In this document: positions 50,048 to 59,595 of the stretch, one piece after another
How the letters are laid out: each line of letters opens with the position of its first letter
Position numbering within the stretch: the stretch's first letter is position 1
NCBI RefSeq assembly: GCF_026586625.1
Contig: NZ_JAODIW010000006.1
Span: forward strand, 1,277,061 to 1,341,060
Source of the DNA: Halobium salinum
GTDB lineage: Archaea > Halobacteriota > Halobacteria > Halobacteriales > Haloferacaceae
Direction of reading: 5' to 3'
DNA: 64,000 nucleotides
Program-made: the position numbers and the translations under genes
The notes under the pieces: generated by a model
What the model was told of the DNA's origin: nothing
The model's database searches: none
What the model saw: only the letters and a program-made list of their open reading frames with translations

Positions 50048-51118
50048 GTGGACGCCACCCGTCGCCTCGCCACGCTCGAATCCACTCTCGCGGAGCGGAC
50101 GCCCCCGCGGGCCGCGCTGATAGTCGCCGTCCTCGCCGTCAGCACCAGCGCCATCCTCGTCCGCTGGAGCGAGGCGCCGAGCGTCGTCAAGGCGTTCTAC
50201 CGCGTCCTGTTCACGACCCTGCTGCTCGCCCCGCTCGCCGTCTCGCGGAACGGGGCCGACTTCCGGCGCATCCGTCTTCGGGATGGGGTCGTCGCGGTGG
50301 CCGCCGGCGCCGCCCTCGCGCTCCACTTCGCCTCGTGGTTCGAGAGCCTGAACCACACGAGCGTCGCCGCGAGCGTCACGCTCGTCCAGGCCCAGCCGCT
50401 GTTCGTCGCCGCCGGCGCGTGGGCGCTACTGGACGAGCGCGTCGGTTCCCGCACGGTGGTCGGTATCCTCGTCGCCGTCGCCGGCATGGCGGCGATGTCC
50501 TTCGGCGACGCGCTGGTGACCTCGCCCGCGTTCCTCCTCGCCGACCCCGCGGCCGCCATCTCGGCCGCCGGCGACGGGCAGGTGACGCTGTACGGCAACG
50601 CGCTCGCGCTCCTCGGGGCCGTCACGGCCGCCGGCTACGTGCTCGCCGGGCGTTCCCTGCGCCAGCGCGTCGCGCTCCTGCCCTACGTCACCGTCGTCTA
50701 CGGCGTCTGCGCGCTCGTCCTGCTCTGTGTCGCGCTCGCCCGCGGCCTCCCACTGTTGGGCTACCCGGCGACGGAGTGGCTCCTCTTTCTCGGGATGGCC
50801 GTCGGCCCCGGGCTGTTCGGCCACACGGTCATCAACTGGGCGCTCGCCCACGTCGAGTCGAGCGTCGTCTCCGTCTCCCTACTCGGAGAACCTGTCGGGA
50901 GTACGCTCCTCGCGCTCGTCCTCCTCGCGGAGGTGCCGACGGCCGCGACGGTGGTCGGCGGCTGCGTCGTCCTCGCCGGTATCGGCCTCACGGCCGCGCG
51001 GTCCGGCGACTCCGACGACGCTTCCACGAGCGATAGCTCCGCGACCGACCCGACGGCGAGCGACCGGTCCGCGACAGGGGCGACCGGAGCGACCGACCGC
51101 GGCGTCGACGAGGACTGA
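50048..51118 (+). CDS. EamA/DMT-family transporter
   Basis: The 356-residue protein has ten hydrophobic segments in two EamA halves, with AILVRWSEAPSVVKAFYRVLFTTLLLAP in the first and FLGMAVGPGLFGHTVINWALAHVESSVVSVSLLGEPVGSTLLALVLLAE in the second, which are DMT-family signatures. It probably exports or imports a metabolite. The C-terminal tail is Ser/Asp/Thr-rich and disordered. Start is GTG at 50048, after repeat copy B. Confidence 0.85.
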   Translation: MDATRRLATLESTLAERTPPRAALIVAVLAVSTSAILVRWSEAPSVVKAFYRVLFTTLLLAPLAVSRNGADFRRIRLRDGVVAVAAGAALALHFASWFESLNHTSVAASVTLVQAQPLFVAAGAWALLDERVGSRTVVGILVAVAGMAAMSFGDALVTSPAFLLADPAAAISAAGDGQVTLYGNALALLGAVTAAGYVLAGRSLRQRVALLPYVTVVYGVCALVLLCVALARGLPLLGYPATEWLLFLGMAVGPGLFGHTVINWALAHVESSVVSVSLLGEPVGSTLLALVLLAEVPTAATVVGGCVVLAGIGLTAARSGDSDDASTSDSSATDPTASDRSATGATGATDRGVDED

Positions 51119-51220
51119 CCCGGAGGCGCCGACGGGACGAGAAAACGCCGAACGGCCGGAGGGTATCACCACTGATAATTCAGTCCGAATACTGATAGGG
51201 CGGGACGGGGGAGAGTGAGT

Positions 51221-53071
51221 ATGGACCGGTCGTCGGACGTCATCGATGTACTCCTCGTCGACGACGACGACGACTTCGCCGCGCTGGCCGCGAGGCGACT
51301 CGAGGCGGACGACGGCGGGCGTCCGCTCCGCGTGGAAGCTGCGAGCGACCCGAGGGGTGCGCTCGACCGACTCGGCAGCCGTGTACCGGACTGTGTCGTC
51401 ACCGACTACGGGATGCCCGGCACGGACGGGGTCGAACTGCTCCGGGCGGTCCGGAGCCGGGTTCCGTCGGTTCCGGTGGTACTCTTCACGGGGCGCGGGA
51501 GCGAGACGGTCGCACGCGACGCCTTCCGTGCCGGTGTGACCGACTACGTACAGAAGGGAACGGGGGAGGACCGGTACGCGACGCTCGCGACCAGCGTCCG
51601 GGAGTCGGTCGCGGGGTTCTACGCCGGGACGGACGAGACCCTCGATGCGGTCGACGGAGGCGACCCGACCAACCCGACCGACTCGACCAACCCGGGCGAC
51701 CCGACCGACTCGGGCGACTCGGGCGACCCGACGGACGGGCTCGGAGCGGCCGTCGTGACCGACCGCGAGTCGGGCGACCACGGCGCCTGCAGGGGACTCG
51801 AAGACCGCGTCCTCGGTGCGTCGACGATGCTGATGAGCGCCGCGCCCGACGAGGTTGACACGAAGATCGAGTGGACGCTGGCGACCGTCGCCGAGTTCGT
51901 CGGCGCCGACCGCTGCCGGGTGCTCCAGTACGACGCGGACCACGCCGTCTTCGACCCGACCCACCAGTGGACCGCCGCCGGCGTCGAGCCCCGCGGTCTC
52001 TCTATCGACGCCCACCCGGAGGGAGCGCTCGGCTGGCTCGTCTCGCGGCTCGAACGCTTCGAGAACGTCCGCGTCGAGCGGACGGCCGACCTGCCGGCGG
52101 AGGCGGCGCCGCTCCGGGACCGGTGTGCCGAAGCCGGTATCGGCTCCTTCCTAGTCGTTCCGCTCGTGAGCGAGTGGGAGCTGGTGGGCGCCCTCGCCTT
52201 CGAGGTGACCGACGCCGACCGCGCGTGGCACGACCACGAGGTGTACACGCTCCGCCGGCTCGCCGACATGGTGGCACACACCCTCGCCCGTCAGCGGCGG
52301 ATGCGCGAGCTCGAACGCCGGAACCGACAGCTCGACGAGTTCGCCTCCAGCGTCTCACACGACCTCCGGAACCCGCTCAACGTCGCCGCCGGCTTCCTCT
52401 CGCTCGCACAGGAGACGGGGGAGCTCTCACACCTCGACCGCGTCGAGACCGCGGTCGACCGCATGGAGCTCCTCGTCGACGACCTCCTCTCGCTGGCTCG
52501 GCAGGGACGGGCGGTGGGCGAGACGAGCGCCGTGGAACTGGACGGAGCGGTCCAGCGCGCCTGGAACGCGGTCGACACTCGGGAGGCGACACTCGACGCG
52601 GAGCCTCACCTCGGTCGGCTCTCCGCCGACGAGCCGCGACTCAGGGCCGTGTTCGAGAACCTCTTTCGCAACGCGGTCGAGCACGCCGGCCCGACGGTCA
52701 CGGTCACCGTCGGCTCGCTCTCGGCGGGCGGGTTCTTCGTCGCCGACGACGGGGACGGCATCCCGCCCGCCGACCGGGCACGCGTGTTCGACCGGGGCCA
52801 CACCGGGAGCGAGGACGGGACGGGCTTCGGCCTCGCCATCGTCGACCGCGTCGTCGAAGCCCACGGGTGGAGCGTCGCCGTCGAGGCGAGCGAGCACGGC
52901 GGCGCCCGCTTCGAGGTGCGAACCGGCGGCGCTCGGGAGTCGGCGGGGTCGGAAGGCTCGGGGGTCGCGAGCCCGGACGCACCCGGTGAGCCGGAGCGGT
53001 CTGCCGGGTCCGACGACCTGCGGGACGCACACGTGACGGAGGACGCGCCGGAGCAATCGACGGACGACTGA
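51221..53071 (+). CDS. Receiver-GAF-histidine kinase (haloarchaeal sensor)
   Basis: The 616-residue protein begins with a receiver domain (IDVLLVDDDDDF, phospho-accepting Asp62 in CVVTDYGMPGTDG, and VQKGTG Lys), then a Pro/Thr/Asp repeat linker (GDPTNPTDSTNPGDPTDS), a GAF domain (residues ~210-360) and a histidine kinase with FASSVSHDLRNPLNVAAG (His near 378), NLFRNAVEH and GTGFGLAIV. Haloarchaeal kinases often carry an N-terminal receiver. No output partner is adjacent. GTG at 51215 is an alternative start. Cytosolic, with no transmembrane segment. Confidence 0.92.
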   Translation: MDRSSDVIDVLLVDDDDDFAALAARRLEADDGGRPLRVEAASDPRGALDRLGSRVPDCVVTDYGMPGTDGVELLRAVRSRVPSVPVVLFTGRGSETVARDAFRAGVTDYVQKGTGEDRYATLATSVRESVAGFYAGTDETLDAVDGGDPTNPTDSTNPGDPTDSGDSGDPTDGLGAAVVTDRESGDHGACRGLEDRVLGASTMLMSAAPDEVDTKIEWTLATVAEFVGADRCRVLQYDADHAVFDPTHQWTAAGVEPRGLSIDAHPEGALGWLVSRLERFENVRVERTADLPAEAAPLRDRCAEAGIGSFLVVPLVSEWELVGALAFEVTDADRAWHDHEVYTLRRLADMVAHTLARQRRMRELERRNRQLDEFASSVSHDLRNPLNVAAGFLSLAQETGELSHLDRVETAVDRMELLVDDLLSLARQGRAVGETSAVELDGAVQRAWNAVDTREATLDAEPHLGRLSADEPRLRAVFENLFRNAVEHAGPTVTVTVGSLSAGGFFVADDGDGIPPADRARVFDRGHTGSEDGTGFGLAIVDRVVEAHGWSVAVEASEHGGARFEVRTGGARESAGSEGSGVASPDAPGEPERSAGSDDLRDAHVTEDAPEQSTDD

Positions 53072-53144
53072 GGGCCGGTCGTTCCGCCGACCGGGCCGCC
53101 GGGTCGAGCGTCCACCCCGGTCGACCGCGCGACGACGTCCCCGC

Positions 53145-53621
53145 TCAGTGCAGTTTCAACTCGACCCGCCGGCCGTCGGGGTCGCGGACGTAGGCGGCCC
53201 ACGCCCGGCCGTAGGCGCCGTATCGCTTGTACGGTTCGCCGTCCTCCACTTCGACCCCCCGCTCGCGGAGGTCGTCGAGGAGCGCACGAACTTCGTCCTC
53301 GGTGTCGACCGCGCTCCCCCTGAGCAGGAGACAGACGTGTTCGCCGTCGACGTCGAACGGCTCGTCGGTCGGCACGAGGTGGAGGTGCCGGCCCCCGGCG
53401 ACGACTGCGACGTAGGGCACCTCGCCGGCCTCGTAACGCTCGCGGTCGCGCACGGGAAGACCGAGCAGGTCGCGGTAGAAGGAGAGCGCCCGGTCGAGGT
53501 CCGAGACGCGGAGGGCGACGTGGTCGAGGTCGACGACGTCGAGGTCGAGACCGTCGCTCCCGTCTCCGGTCTCGCCGTCGCCCGCGCTTGCACCGTCGAA
53601 TTCGTCGGCGTCCTCAGCCAC
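53145..53621 (-). CDS. VOC-superfamily (glyoxalase-like) protein
   Basis: The protein of about 158 residues has VDLDHVALRVSDLDRALSFYRDLLGLPV and a distal AAYVRDPDGRRVELKL, one VOC domain with two beta-alpha-beta-beta-beta units. His in LDHV, Glu in RVEL and the His of RHLHLVP could bind a metal. The N-terminal 30 residues (VAEDADEFDGASAGDGETGDGSDG) are disordered. Several in-frame GTG codons could start it; the one at 53621 overlaps the SRPBCC stop by eight bases. Substrate unknown. Confidence 0.82.
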   Translation of the reverse strand: MAEDADEFDGASAGDGETGDGSDGLDLDVVDLDHVALRVSDLDRALSFYRDLLGLPVRDRERYEAGEVPYVAVVAGGRHLHLVPTDEPFDVDGEHVCLLLRGSAVDTEDEVRALLDDLRERGVEVEDGEPYKRYGAYGRAWAAYVRDPDGRRVELKLH

Positions 53622-54108
53622 GGCCACCACCCTCGAAGTGCTCCTTCGTCTTTCGGTGCCGGTAGCGGAACATCGGCTCGAAGCCCACCACGGCGAACGG
53701 TGACGCGAGGTCGCCGAGCCCGTCGAGCGGGAGCCGGTACTCCACGTCGTCGTGGACAATCGTGTCGCCGCCGGCGGCGACGAACCGGTGGGTGTGGACC
53801 CACTCCCGGAACGGGCCGTCCTCCATCGTGTCCCGGAAGACGGCGCTCTCCTCGTCTTCGTCGCGGTAGACGATCTTCGAGGTCCAGCGCTGGCGCGGAC
53901 CGATGCCGAGGGGCCGCACCGAGAGCCGAGCCTGCGACCCGGCCTCCAGCACCTCGGGGTCGGGGTCGCCGTCCGGCCCCCGGACGCCCTCGACGCGCAT
54001 GTTCATCCACTCGGGCGTCAGCTCGGTGAGTCCCTCGATGCGGGAGTGAAACGCCCACACCTCGTCGAGCGGCGCCGCCACCCGGACCTGCCGGTGGTAG
54101 TTCGCCAT
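53614..54108 (-). CDS. SRPBCC-family protein
   Basis: The 164-residue protein starts MANYHRQVRVAAPLDEVWAFHSRIEGL and has a hydrophobic-pocket fold (EYRLPLDGLGDLASPFAVVGFEPMFRYRHRKTKEHFEG), typical of START/SRPBCC ligand-binding proteins (polyketide cyclase/CoxG-like). It probably binds a lipid or quinone. The next gene, VOC, overlaps it, so they are likely co-expressed. Ligand unknown. Confidence 0.85.
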   Translation of the reverse strand: MANYHRQVRVAAPLDEVWAFHSRIEGLTELTPEWMNMRVEGVRGPDGDPDPEVLEAGSQARLSVRPLGIGPRQRWTSKIVYRDEDEESAVFRDTMEDGPFREWVHTHRFVAAGGDTIVHDDVEYRLPLDGLGDLASPFAVVGFEPMFRYRHRKTKEHFEGGGRG

Positions 54109-54269
54109 CTGTTCGGTCGTAGGGACGCGAGGAGCAAAAGGCCACTCGCCGGTTCGTCGCGCGGTGGCTCGACCTCGGTCGGCGTCGACCCGGCGCTCCA
54201 GCCCTCTACGGCGCCGACCCGGCGTCCGGGTCGTGTTTAGTTACGCGACTCACCGAGCAAAGAGGGGCG

Positions 54270-54480
54270 ACAACCGGCCGAACAGCCGGTGTTGGGAGGG
54301 ACTTCGGAAGGGGCCGGTCGCTCGGCGAAGGACGGCGACGCAAGCACCGCAGGCGAGCGAACGCAGTGAGCGAGCCGAGGAGCGCAGCGAGATTCCCGTG
54401 AGCGTTGCGAACGGGAAGCAGCGAGACGAGTGGAACGAGTCTCGCCAGCCGCCCGAGTCGAGCGACCGGGGGCTTCCGTG
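54270..54480 (+). repeat. Dispersed structured element, copy D (single core)
   Basis: It lies in the 54109-54579 gap. GGGACTTCGGAAGGGG leads to a closing stem CCGGTCGCTCG at 54314-54324 pairing with CGAGCGACCGG at 54459-54469. The interior includes GACGCAAGCACCGCAGGCG and GCGCAGCGAG. Orientation is the same as copy C. No gene is recognised inside; the rest of the gap is unremarkable. Confidence 0.75.
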
Positions 54481-54579
54481 AAACCCTGCCACAGCTACTC
54501 AGACACTAAGTCCTCACAAACGAAACACGACCGGCGCCCGCACCACAAGAGCTATCGGCCGAACACGTCAGCGTTTCGT

Positions 54580-54840
54580 ATGGTTCCCCTCCGACCGCTG
54601 TTCGGTGCGATTCCCGGCGGCCCCGAGTTCCTGATTCTCGGCCTCGTCTTCCTCCTCCCGCTCGGGGTCGGCATCTGGGTGTACAACGACGCGAAGGCAC
54701 ACGGGATGGACCACGCCCCCATCTGGGGGTTGGCCGTCACGGGCGGCTTCCTCATGTGGTTCGTCCCCGGCATTATCCTCTACCTGTTCTATATCTACGT
54801 CCGCGAGAAGGAGACCGAGGCGCCGACCGCTACAGCGTGA
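54580..54840 (+). CDS. Small membrane protein of unknown function
   Basis: The 86-residue protein starts MVPLRPLFGAIPGGPEFLI and has two hydrophobic segments (ILGLVFLLPLGVGIWVYN and WGLAVTGGFLMWFVPGIILYLFYIY) with the motif GIWVYNDAKAHGMDHAPIWGL between. It resembles the small phospholipase-D-like/YtxH-type membrane proteins common in haloarchaea, without a firm name. It overlaps the GH15 gene tail-to-tail by 11 bases. Confidence 0.75.
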   Translation: MVPLRPLFGAIPGGPEFLILGLVFLLPLGVGIWVYNDAKAHGMDHAPIWGLAVTGGFLMWFVPGIILYLFYIYVREKETEAPTATA

Positions 54841-57800
54841 ACCGCTTCACGCTCGTCCCGGCCTGCGTCAGGTCCTCGTGGGTCGCGGCCGCGACGGTCA
54901 CCTGGTTCTCGCCGTAGTCGATGTCGACGCGGGTCTCGAACGCGCCGTCCTCGGGCTCGACGAGCGTCGTCTCCTGTTCCGTGCGCACGGCGACGAGGAC
55001 GCCCTCGGTCTCGCCGTCGACGACGAGTTGGTCGCCGGCGAAGTTGGTGTTCACCCGGAGCGACGGGCCGTCGGGGCGCTCGCTCTCGACGTAGCGTTCG
55101 CGGACGAACGTCGGCATCTCGACCGGCTGGCCGGCGTCGATGCCGTGAGCGAGCCGACAGTACTGCGCGAACGACCACGCGAGCGGGGTCGCCGCGCCGG
55201 TCCCCTTGCCGAACTCCCAGTTGTAGTTCGTCTCGTGTTCGCGGTCCCACACCTGCTCGGGGAGCATGCGCCCGGAGTTGGCGAACCCCTGCATCGTCCG
55301 GAGGAGGTTCCGGGGGGCGAGTTCGCCGTCTTCCGTCCCGGCGACGAGTTCGTACTCGCCGCGCTCGCCGGTGAAGATGGGCCAGAGACGACCTTTGCCC
55401 TTCGTCTCGATGGTCCACGGCGCGCCCTCGTTGTCGCCGTCCTGCTCGCCATAGCCGTCGCCGTTGTAGCGGTAGAAGGCGGGGCCGGGGGGCGTGTCGA
55501 CGCGGATGGTGTCGTCGGCCTCGGCGAGGGTGTTCAGAATCACCTCGTCGTCGTGGGGGAGCACGCCGAGGCGGACGAGTTCGAGGAAGCCGCCGTCGAT
55601 GATTTCTCGCTCGTCGAGCGTCGGCCCGTTGTTCGCGAGCGTCCGGAGGTGGCCCGCCTCGGGGTCGCCGTCGCGGGTGACGCGGACGTAGTACGGCGTG
55701 TTCGTGTGGAGGTCGGTGCCGGTCTCCGTCGCCGTCCACCCCTCGACGCCGCGGGTCCAGTCGTCGGCCAGCGCGAGCCAGACGAGCGCGTCGGCGTCGT
55801 ACCCCTCTTCGAGGGCGAGCGCGGCGGCACAGCCCAAGCCGGCGATTTCGGCCGCGATGGAGGAGGGCGAGTAGCCGGCCTCCTCCTCCCAGCGCTCCTG
55901 GGCCGTCGCGGGGCCGTTGCGGGCGACGTAGTCCGCGGAGGCTTTCACGTTCTCGAAGCCGTAGTCGGCCTCGTCGAAGGTGACGCCCTTCTCGTAGAGC
56001 TGGTAGGCCATCACCTGCGGGAACGAGATGTTGTCTATCTGCTCGCCGCCCCAGCGGGTCTTCCCGTTGACGTAGGTGTTCTGCGGGATGAACCCGCGGT
56101 CGTCCTGCTGGAGAGTGTAGACGTACTCCAGCGCCGCCGTCGCGGTCTCCAGGTCGTCGACGGCCTCGAACACCGTGAACACCTGATACAGGTCGCGCGA
56201 CCAGACGAAGTTGTAGCCGTACCCCTTCGACTCCTCGGCGGAGACGGCCTCGCCCCACGGCACCGAGGGGGAGGCGATGCCGGCGCCGAGGAACGTCTTG
56301 TCCTCCACCGCGCGGAGTCCCATCAGCGACGCCTTGTACTGGCGTTCGAGCGCCGGCTCCTCGCGGGCGCTGGCGGGGACTTCCTTGTCCGCGAGGAACT
56401 CGTCCCACGAGTCGACGTACGCCTCGCGTACGGTCTCGTAGCCGCGGGTGAGCGCCCCCACGGCCTCCCCGAGCGCCGCCGCGGTGTCGGCGTTCCGGGC
56501 GAAGCCAAGCGCGAGCGTCTCGGAGACGCTCGTGCCCTCCCCGACGCGGCCGATGAGGACGACGTTCTCGTCGTCGACGCGCTCCTTCGGGTCGGGCACC
56601 TCGCCGGCGCCGAACAGCCCGCCGAGGTAGTCCGAACCGCCGACACCGACCGTCGCCCACTCGAAGCGGTCGCTCGCCGTCAGCGCCACGGCGATGCTGT
56701 ATCGCTCCCCGTCCTCGTCGACGAGCAGCGGGTCCTCGCTGTGACCGGCGTCGTGGGCCTCCGAGTCCCGGGCGACGAGGTGGTAATCCTCTTCCCGACC
56801 GAGGCGGAGCCCGCGGTCCTGCGTGCCGGTGTTCGTGAGCGCCACGTCGCCGACGACGTACACCTCGTACTCGTTGTCGTCGTCGGCCTCGAACGTCAGG
56901 TCGGCGAGCAGCGCGTCGTGTTCGGGGTCGGTCGCGTACTCGGCGGTGAGCGTCCACTCGTGGCCGCGGCCGTCACCCCGCTCCGCGACGGTCTGGCGGA
57001 AGACGAGCGCGTCGTCCTCGACCATCTCCGTCCGGCGCGAAACGGTGTCGGCGTCGTCGTCGCGACGCGTCTCGTTGTGGCTCCGGGCCGTGTACGAGGA
57101 GTCCTCGTCGGCGTCGACGACGAGGAAGTCGAGCGTCCGCATGTTCATCAGGTCGACGCGCGGGAACCTGACCTCCGTCAGCGCACCCTCGGTGAGGGTG
57201 TACCACACCTTCGAGGGGTCGTCGGAGGTGTGGTCGGCGACGGTGCCGACCCCGTACTTCTCGCCGGTGGTCCAGCGCGGGCGGGTCTCCGGCCCGGAGG
57301 GCGCCGGCTTCGTCGCCGGCAGCGCGTCGAGTTCGCGCAGGTACGCCGTCGTGTGCAGGCGGATGGCGTGCGACCAGCCGAGCGGCGTCGCGCTGTCGGG
57401 CGTTCCGTCGTCGAATATCTGCTCGGCGAGGTAGCCGGCGTTGGTCGCGTACGGGCCGTCGGCCTTCAGCAGGTCGTAGAGGTCCGAGGCCCAGCCGAGG
57501 TAGTCGGAGCCGTCGCGACCGTAGCGTTCGAGCAGAGTCGAGAGCTTCGCGGCGGCGTTCGCCCCCCAGCCCGTCGACACCGACCACACCTTCTCGAAGT
57601 CCTGACTCCCCGAGCGCCAGAAGTCCTCCTCGAACCTGATGAGGCCGGCCGTGGGGGTGTTCGGCGGGTCCCGGTACAGCCGGTCGAGCATGATGCCGAA
57701 GTGCGAGTCGAGGCGGTCGAGCTCCTCCTCCGTGAGGTCCTCGCCGTCGGCGACGCCGTCGTACTCGATGTAGGCGTCGGCGAGCGCACAGGACGCGGAG

Positions 57801-59374
57801 TCGACGCGGGTGTCGAGGTCGCCCCCCGTCAGTCGGAGGCCGTACACGCCCTCGCCCTCGTCCCACAGCGCGTCGAGGCCCTCGCGGACCTGTTCTGCCT
57901 GCGAGAGCGCGTGTTCGCGCAGGCCTTCCTCGACCGGCGCGCGGGCGACCGCCGAGTAAGCGCGGAGGTAGGTCGCGGCGGTGTGGACGAAGCGGCCGTT
58001 CATGTTCTCCCAGAGGTTCTGGCAGGTCTCGGGGAGCCCGTCCGACTCCAGCGTGTCGTCGAGCCCGCCGATGCCGTCGTGGATGGTCCCGCGGACGTCG
58101 CTGGCGAGGGCGTGGGGTAGGCCGTTCCCCCGGTCGCGCAGGAGGGTGGCGAGGTAGGTCACGACGCTCGCGGTCTGGTCGGCCTGGTACTCGGGCTTCT
58201 CCGCGCCCTCGACGCGGGCGTGTGCCCACCCGGGGGCGAGCGAGCCGTCCGAGGCCCAGACGCGGTGGGGCCACGTGCCGTCGTCGAGCTGGGTGTCACA
58301 GTAGAACTGCGCGCTCGTCTGGAGCTGGTCGTCGATGTCGAGGTCGAGCAGGTTGTCGGACTCGAGCAGGAACGTCGCCACCTCGGAGTCGTCGCGGAAC
58401 CAGGTGAACCCGTACCCGCCGGTGTGCGAGAAGAAGGGGTCGAACTCGGGACCGGCGATGTGGGCGCCCGTCGGCGCAGTGAGCAGCGAGAGCACCCGGA
58501 GGTCAGAGCGGACGAGACCCGAGTTGGGCGCGTTCTCCGGCACCGACACCTCGGCGCGGGCGCGGCCGGCGTCGCGCAGGGCGTCGGCCGTGGCGTTGTG
58601 CTGGGCGCAGTGTTTGAGGTCCGCGAGCGCCTCGCCCCGACCGACCTCGTCGTGGTTCGACAGCTGGGTGACGAGCGTCGTCTGGGCGGCCCGGCCCTTC
58701 CGTTCGAGGGGCGCGCTGACGACCACGTCGCCGCTCAGGTGGGTGTCCTCGTAGCGCTGGAGGACGGCCTCCCGCGGGAACTCGAAGTACTCGTCGGAGA
58801 GAATCTCCTCGAAGCGCTCGGGAATCTGCCCGCGAACGTCCGTCAGCCCGGTCGACGCCGTCACGTAGTCGTGTTCCTTCCGGTGGAACACCTCGACGGC
58901 CTTCGAGCCGTTCGGGCCGGCGCCCTCGTGGATGAGCCGCCCGACGCGGGTCTCGCGGCCGCCGGGGGCGAACGTGAGAAACGCCGTCAGGTGCGCGTCG
59001 GCGGGGATGGCCCCGCGGAGTTCGACGTGCGTGAGGTGTGCCCGGCCGAGCGTGAGGTCGTACTGGTGGACGGTGAACTTCCCGGCGTCGTACTCCGTCT
59101 CGACGACGTTCGTCTCCCGGTAGTAGTGCTGGCGCACCGGGTTGAGGTCGTCGAACCACAGCGTCCGGTCCTCGGTTTCGATGCCGAAGCGCGACCGGTC
59201 GATGCCGTACAGTCCCGACAACGAGGAGGAGTAGTCGCGGATGTACCCACCGGGGTCGACGTAGACGAGGCGGTCGCCGTGGCCGGAGAAGGCACCCCAC
59301 TGGGTGGGACACTCCTCCGGAAAGCGGGTGCCTCGTGCCCGCTTGTAGTCGTTCAACGCCGTCCGTAGTCTCAT
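54830..59374 (-). CDS. Double-module glycoside hydrolase family 15 protein (glucoamylase-like)
   Basis: The 1514-residue protein contains two GH15-type modules. Module 1 (about 1-670) has GGYGFTWFRDDSEV and NLWENMNGRFVHTAATYLRAYSA (acid Glu near 455), then PLGWSHAIRLHTTAYL. Module 2 (about 690-1440) has a glucodextranase-like beta-domain, then YNFVWSRDLYQVFTVFEA near 1060, WPIFTGERGEYEL (Glu near 1335) and TPLAWSFAQYCRLAHG near 1400, followed by an Ig-like C-terminal domain. No signal peptide, so it is probably intracellular, releasing glucose from alpha-glucans. It starts at ATG 59374, with TATA-like ATACTTATG 25 bases upstream. Confidence 0.87.
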   Translation of the reverse strand: MRLRTALNDYKRARGTRFPEECPTQWGAFSGHGDRLVYVDPGGYIRDYSSSLSGLYGIDRSRFGIETEDRTLWFDDLNPVRQHYYRETNVVETEYDAGKFTVHQYDLTLGRAHLTHVELRGAIPADAHLTAFLTFAPGGRETRVGRLIHEGAGPNGSKAVEVFHRKEHDYVTASTGLTDVRGQIPERFEEILSDEYFEFPREAVLQRYEDTHLSGDVVVSAPLERKGRAAQTTLVTQLSNHDEVGRGEALADLKHCAQHNATADALRDAGRARAEVSVPENAPNSGLVRSDLRVLSLLTAPTGAHIAGPEFDPFFSHTGGYGFTWFRDDSEVATFLLESDNLLDLDIDDQLQTSAQFYCDTQLDDGTWPHRVWASDGSLAPGWAHARVEGAEKPEYQADQTASVVTYLATLLRDRGNGLPHALASDVRGTIHDGIGGLDDTLESDGLPETCQNLWENMNGRFVHTAATYLRAYSAVARAPVEEGLREHALSQAEQVREGLDALWDEGEGVYGLRLTGGDLDTRVDSASCALADAYIEYDGVADGEDLTEEELDRLDSHFGIMLDRLYRDPPNTPTAGLIRFEEDFWRSGSQDFEKVWSVSTGWGANAAAKLSTLLERYGRDGSDYLGWASDLYDLLKADGPYATNAGYLAEQIFDDGTPDSATPLGWSHAIRLHTTAYLRELDALPATKPAPSGPETRPRWTTGEKYGVGTVADHTSDDPSKVWYTLTEGALTEVRFPRVDLMNMRTLDFLVVDADEDSSYTARSHNETRRDDDADTVSRRTEMVEDDALVFRQTVAERGDGRGHEWTLTAEYATDPEHDALLADLTFEADDDNEYEVYVVGDVALTNTGTQDRGLRLGREEDYHLVARDSEAHDAGHSEDPLLVDEDGERYSIAVALTASDRFEWATVGVGGSDYLGGLFGAGEVPDPKERVDDENVVLIGRVGEGTSVSETLALGFARNADTAAALGEAVGALTRGYETVREAYVDSWDEFLADKEVPASAREEPALERQYKASLMGLRAVEDKTFLGAGIASPSVPWGEAVSAEESKGYGYNFVWSRDLYQVFTVFEAVDDLETATAALEYVYTLQQDDRGFIPQNTYVNGKTRWGGEQIDNISFPQVMAYQLYEKGVTFDEADYGFENVKASADYVARNGPATAQERWEEEAGYSPSSIAAEIAGLGCAAALALEEGYDADALVWLALADDWTRGVEGWTATETGTDLHTNTPYYVRVTRDGDPEAGHLRTLANNGPTLDEREIIDGGFLELVRLGVLPHDDEVILNTLAEADDTIRVDTPPGPAFYRYNGDGYGEQDGDNEGAPWTIETKGKGRLWPIFTGERGEYELVAGTEDGELAPRNLLRTMQGFANSGRMLPEQVWDREHETNYNWEFGKGTGAATPLAWSFAQYCRLAHGIDAGQPVEMPTFVRERYVESERPDGPSLRVNTNFAGDQLVVDGETEGVLVAVRTEQETTLVEPEDGAFETRVDIDYGENQVTVAAATHEDLTQAGTSVKRFTL

Positions 59375-59595
59375 ATCACTACCCCCGCCGGAGGGAACAT
59401 AAGTATTGGCGGATTCCGCAATCTACGCCACCGGCCCTCAGTGCCGACGAGACAGTCCGTGACGGCCGTTGTGTTGTCGACGAGGCGACACCGGGCGTCG
59501 GCATTCGTCCCCCACGCCGTCCCGTGTTTACTACGACGAGTGTAAAAAGTCGCCGAATGAGAAAAGTCAAAGTCGTGGGGCGGAATGCTACCTCT

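Noticed and set aside
54878-58120. A 1080-residue open frame on the plus strand opposite the GH15 gene
   Set aside because: It is antisense to a protein with clear GH15 motifs and is Leu/Val/Arg-rich with no recognisable domain. Long antisense frames are expected from GC-rich third positions.
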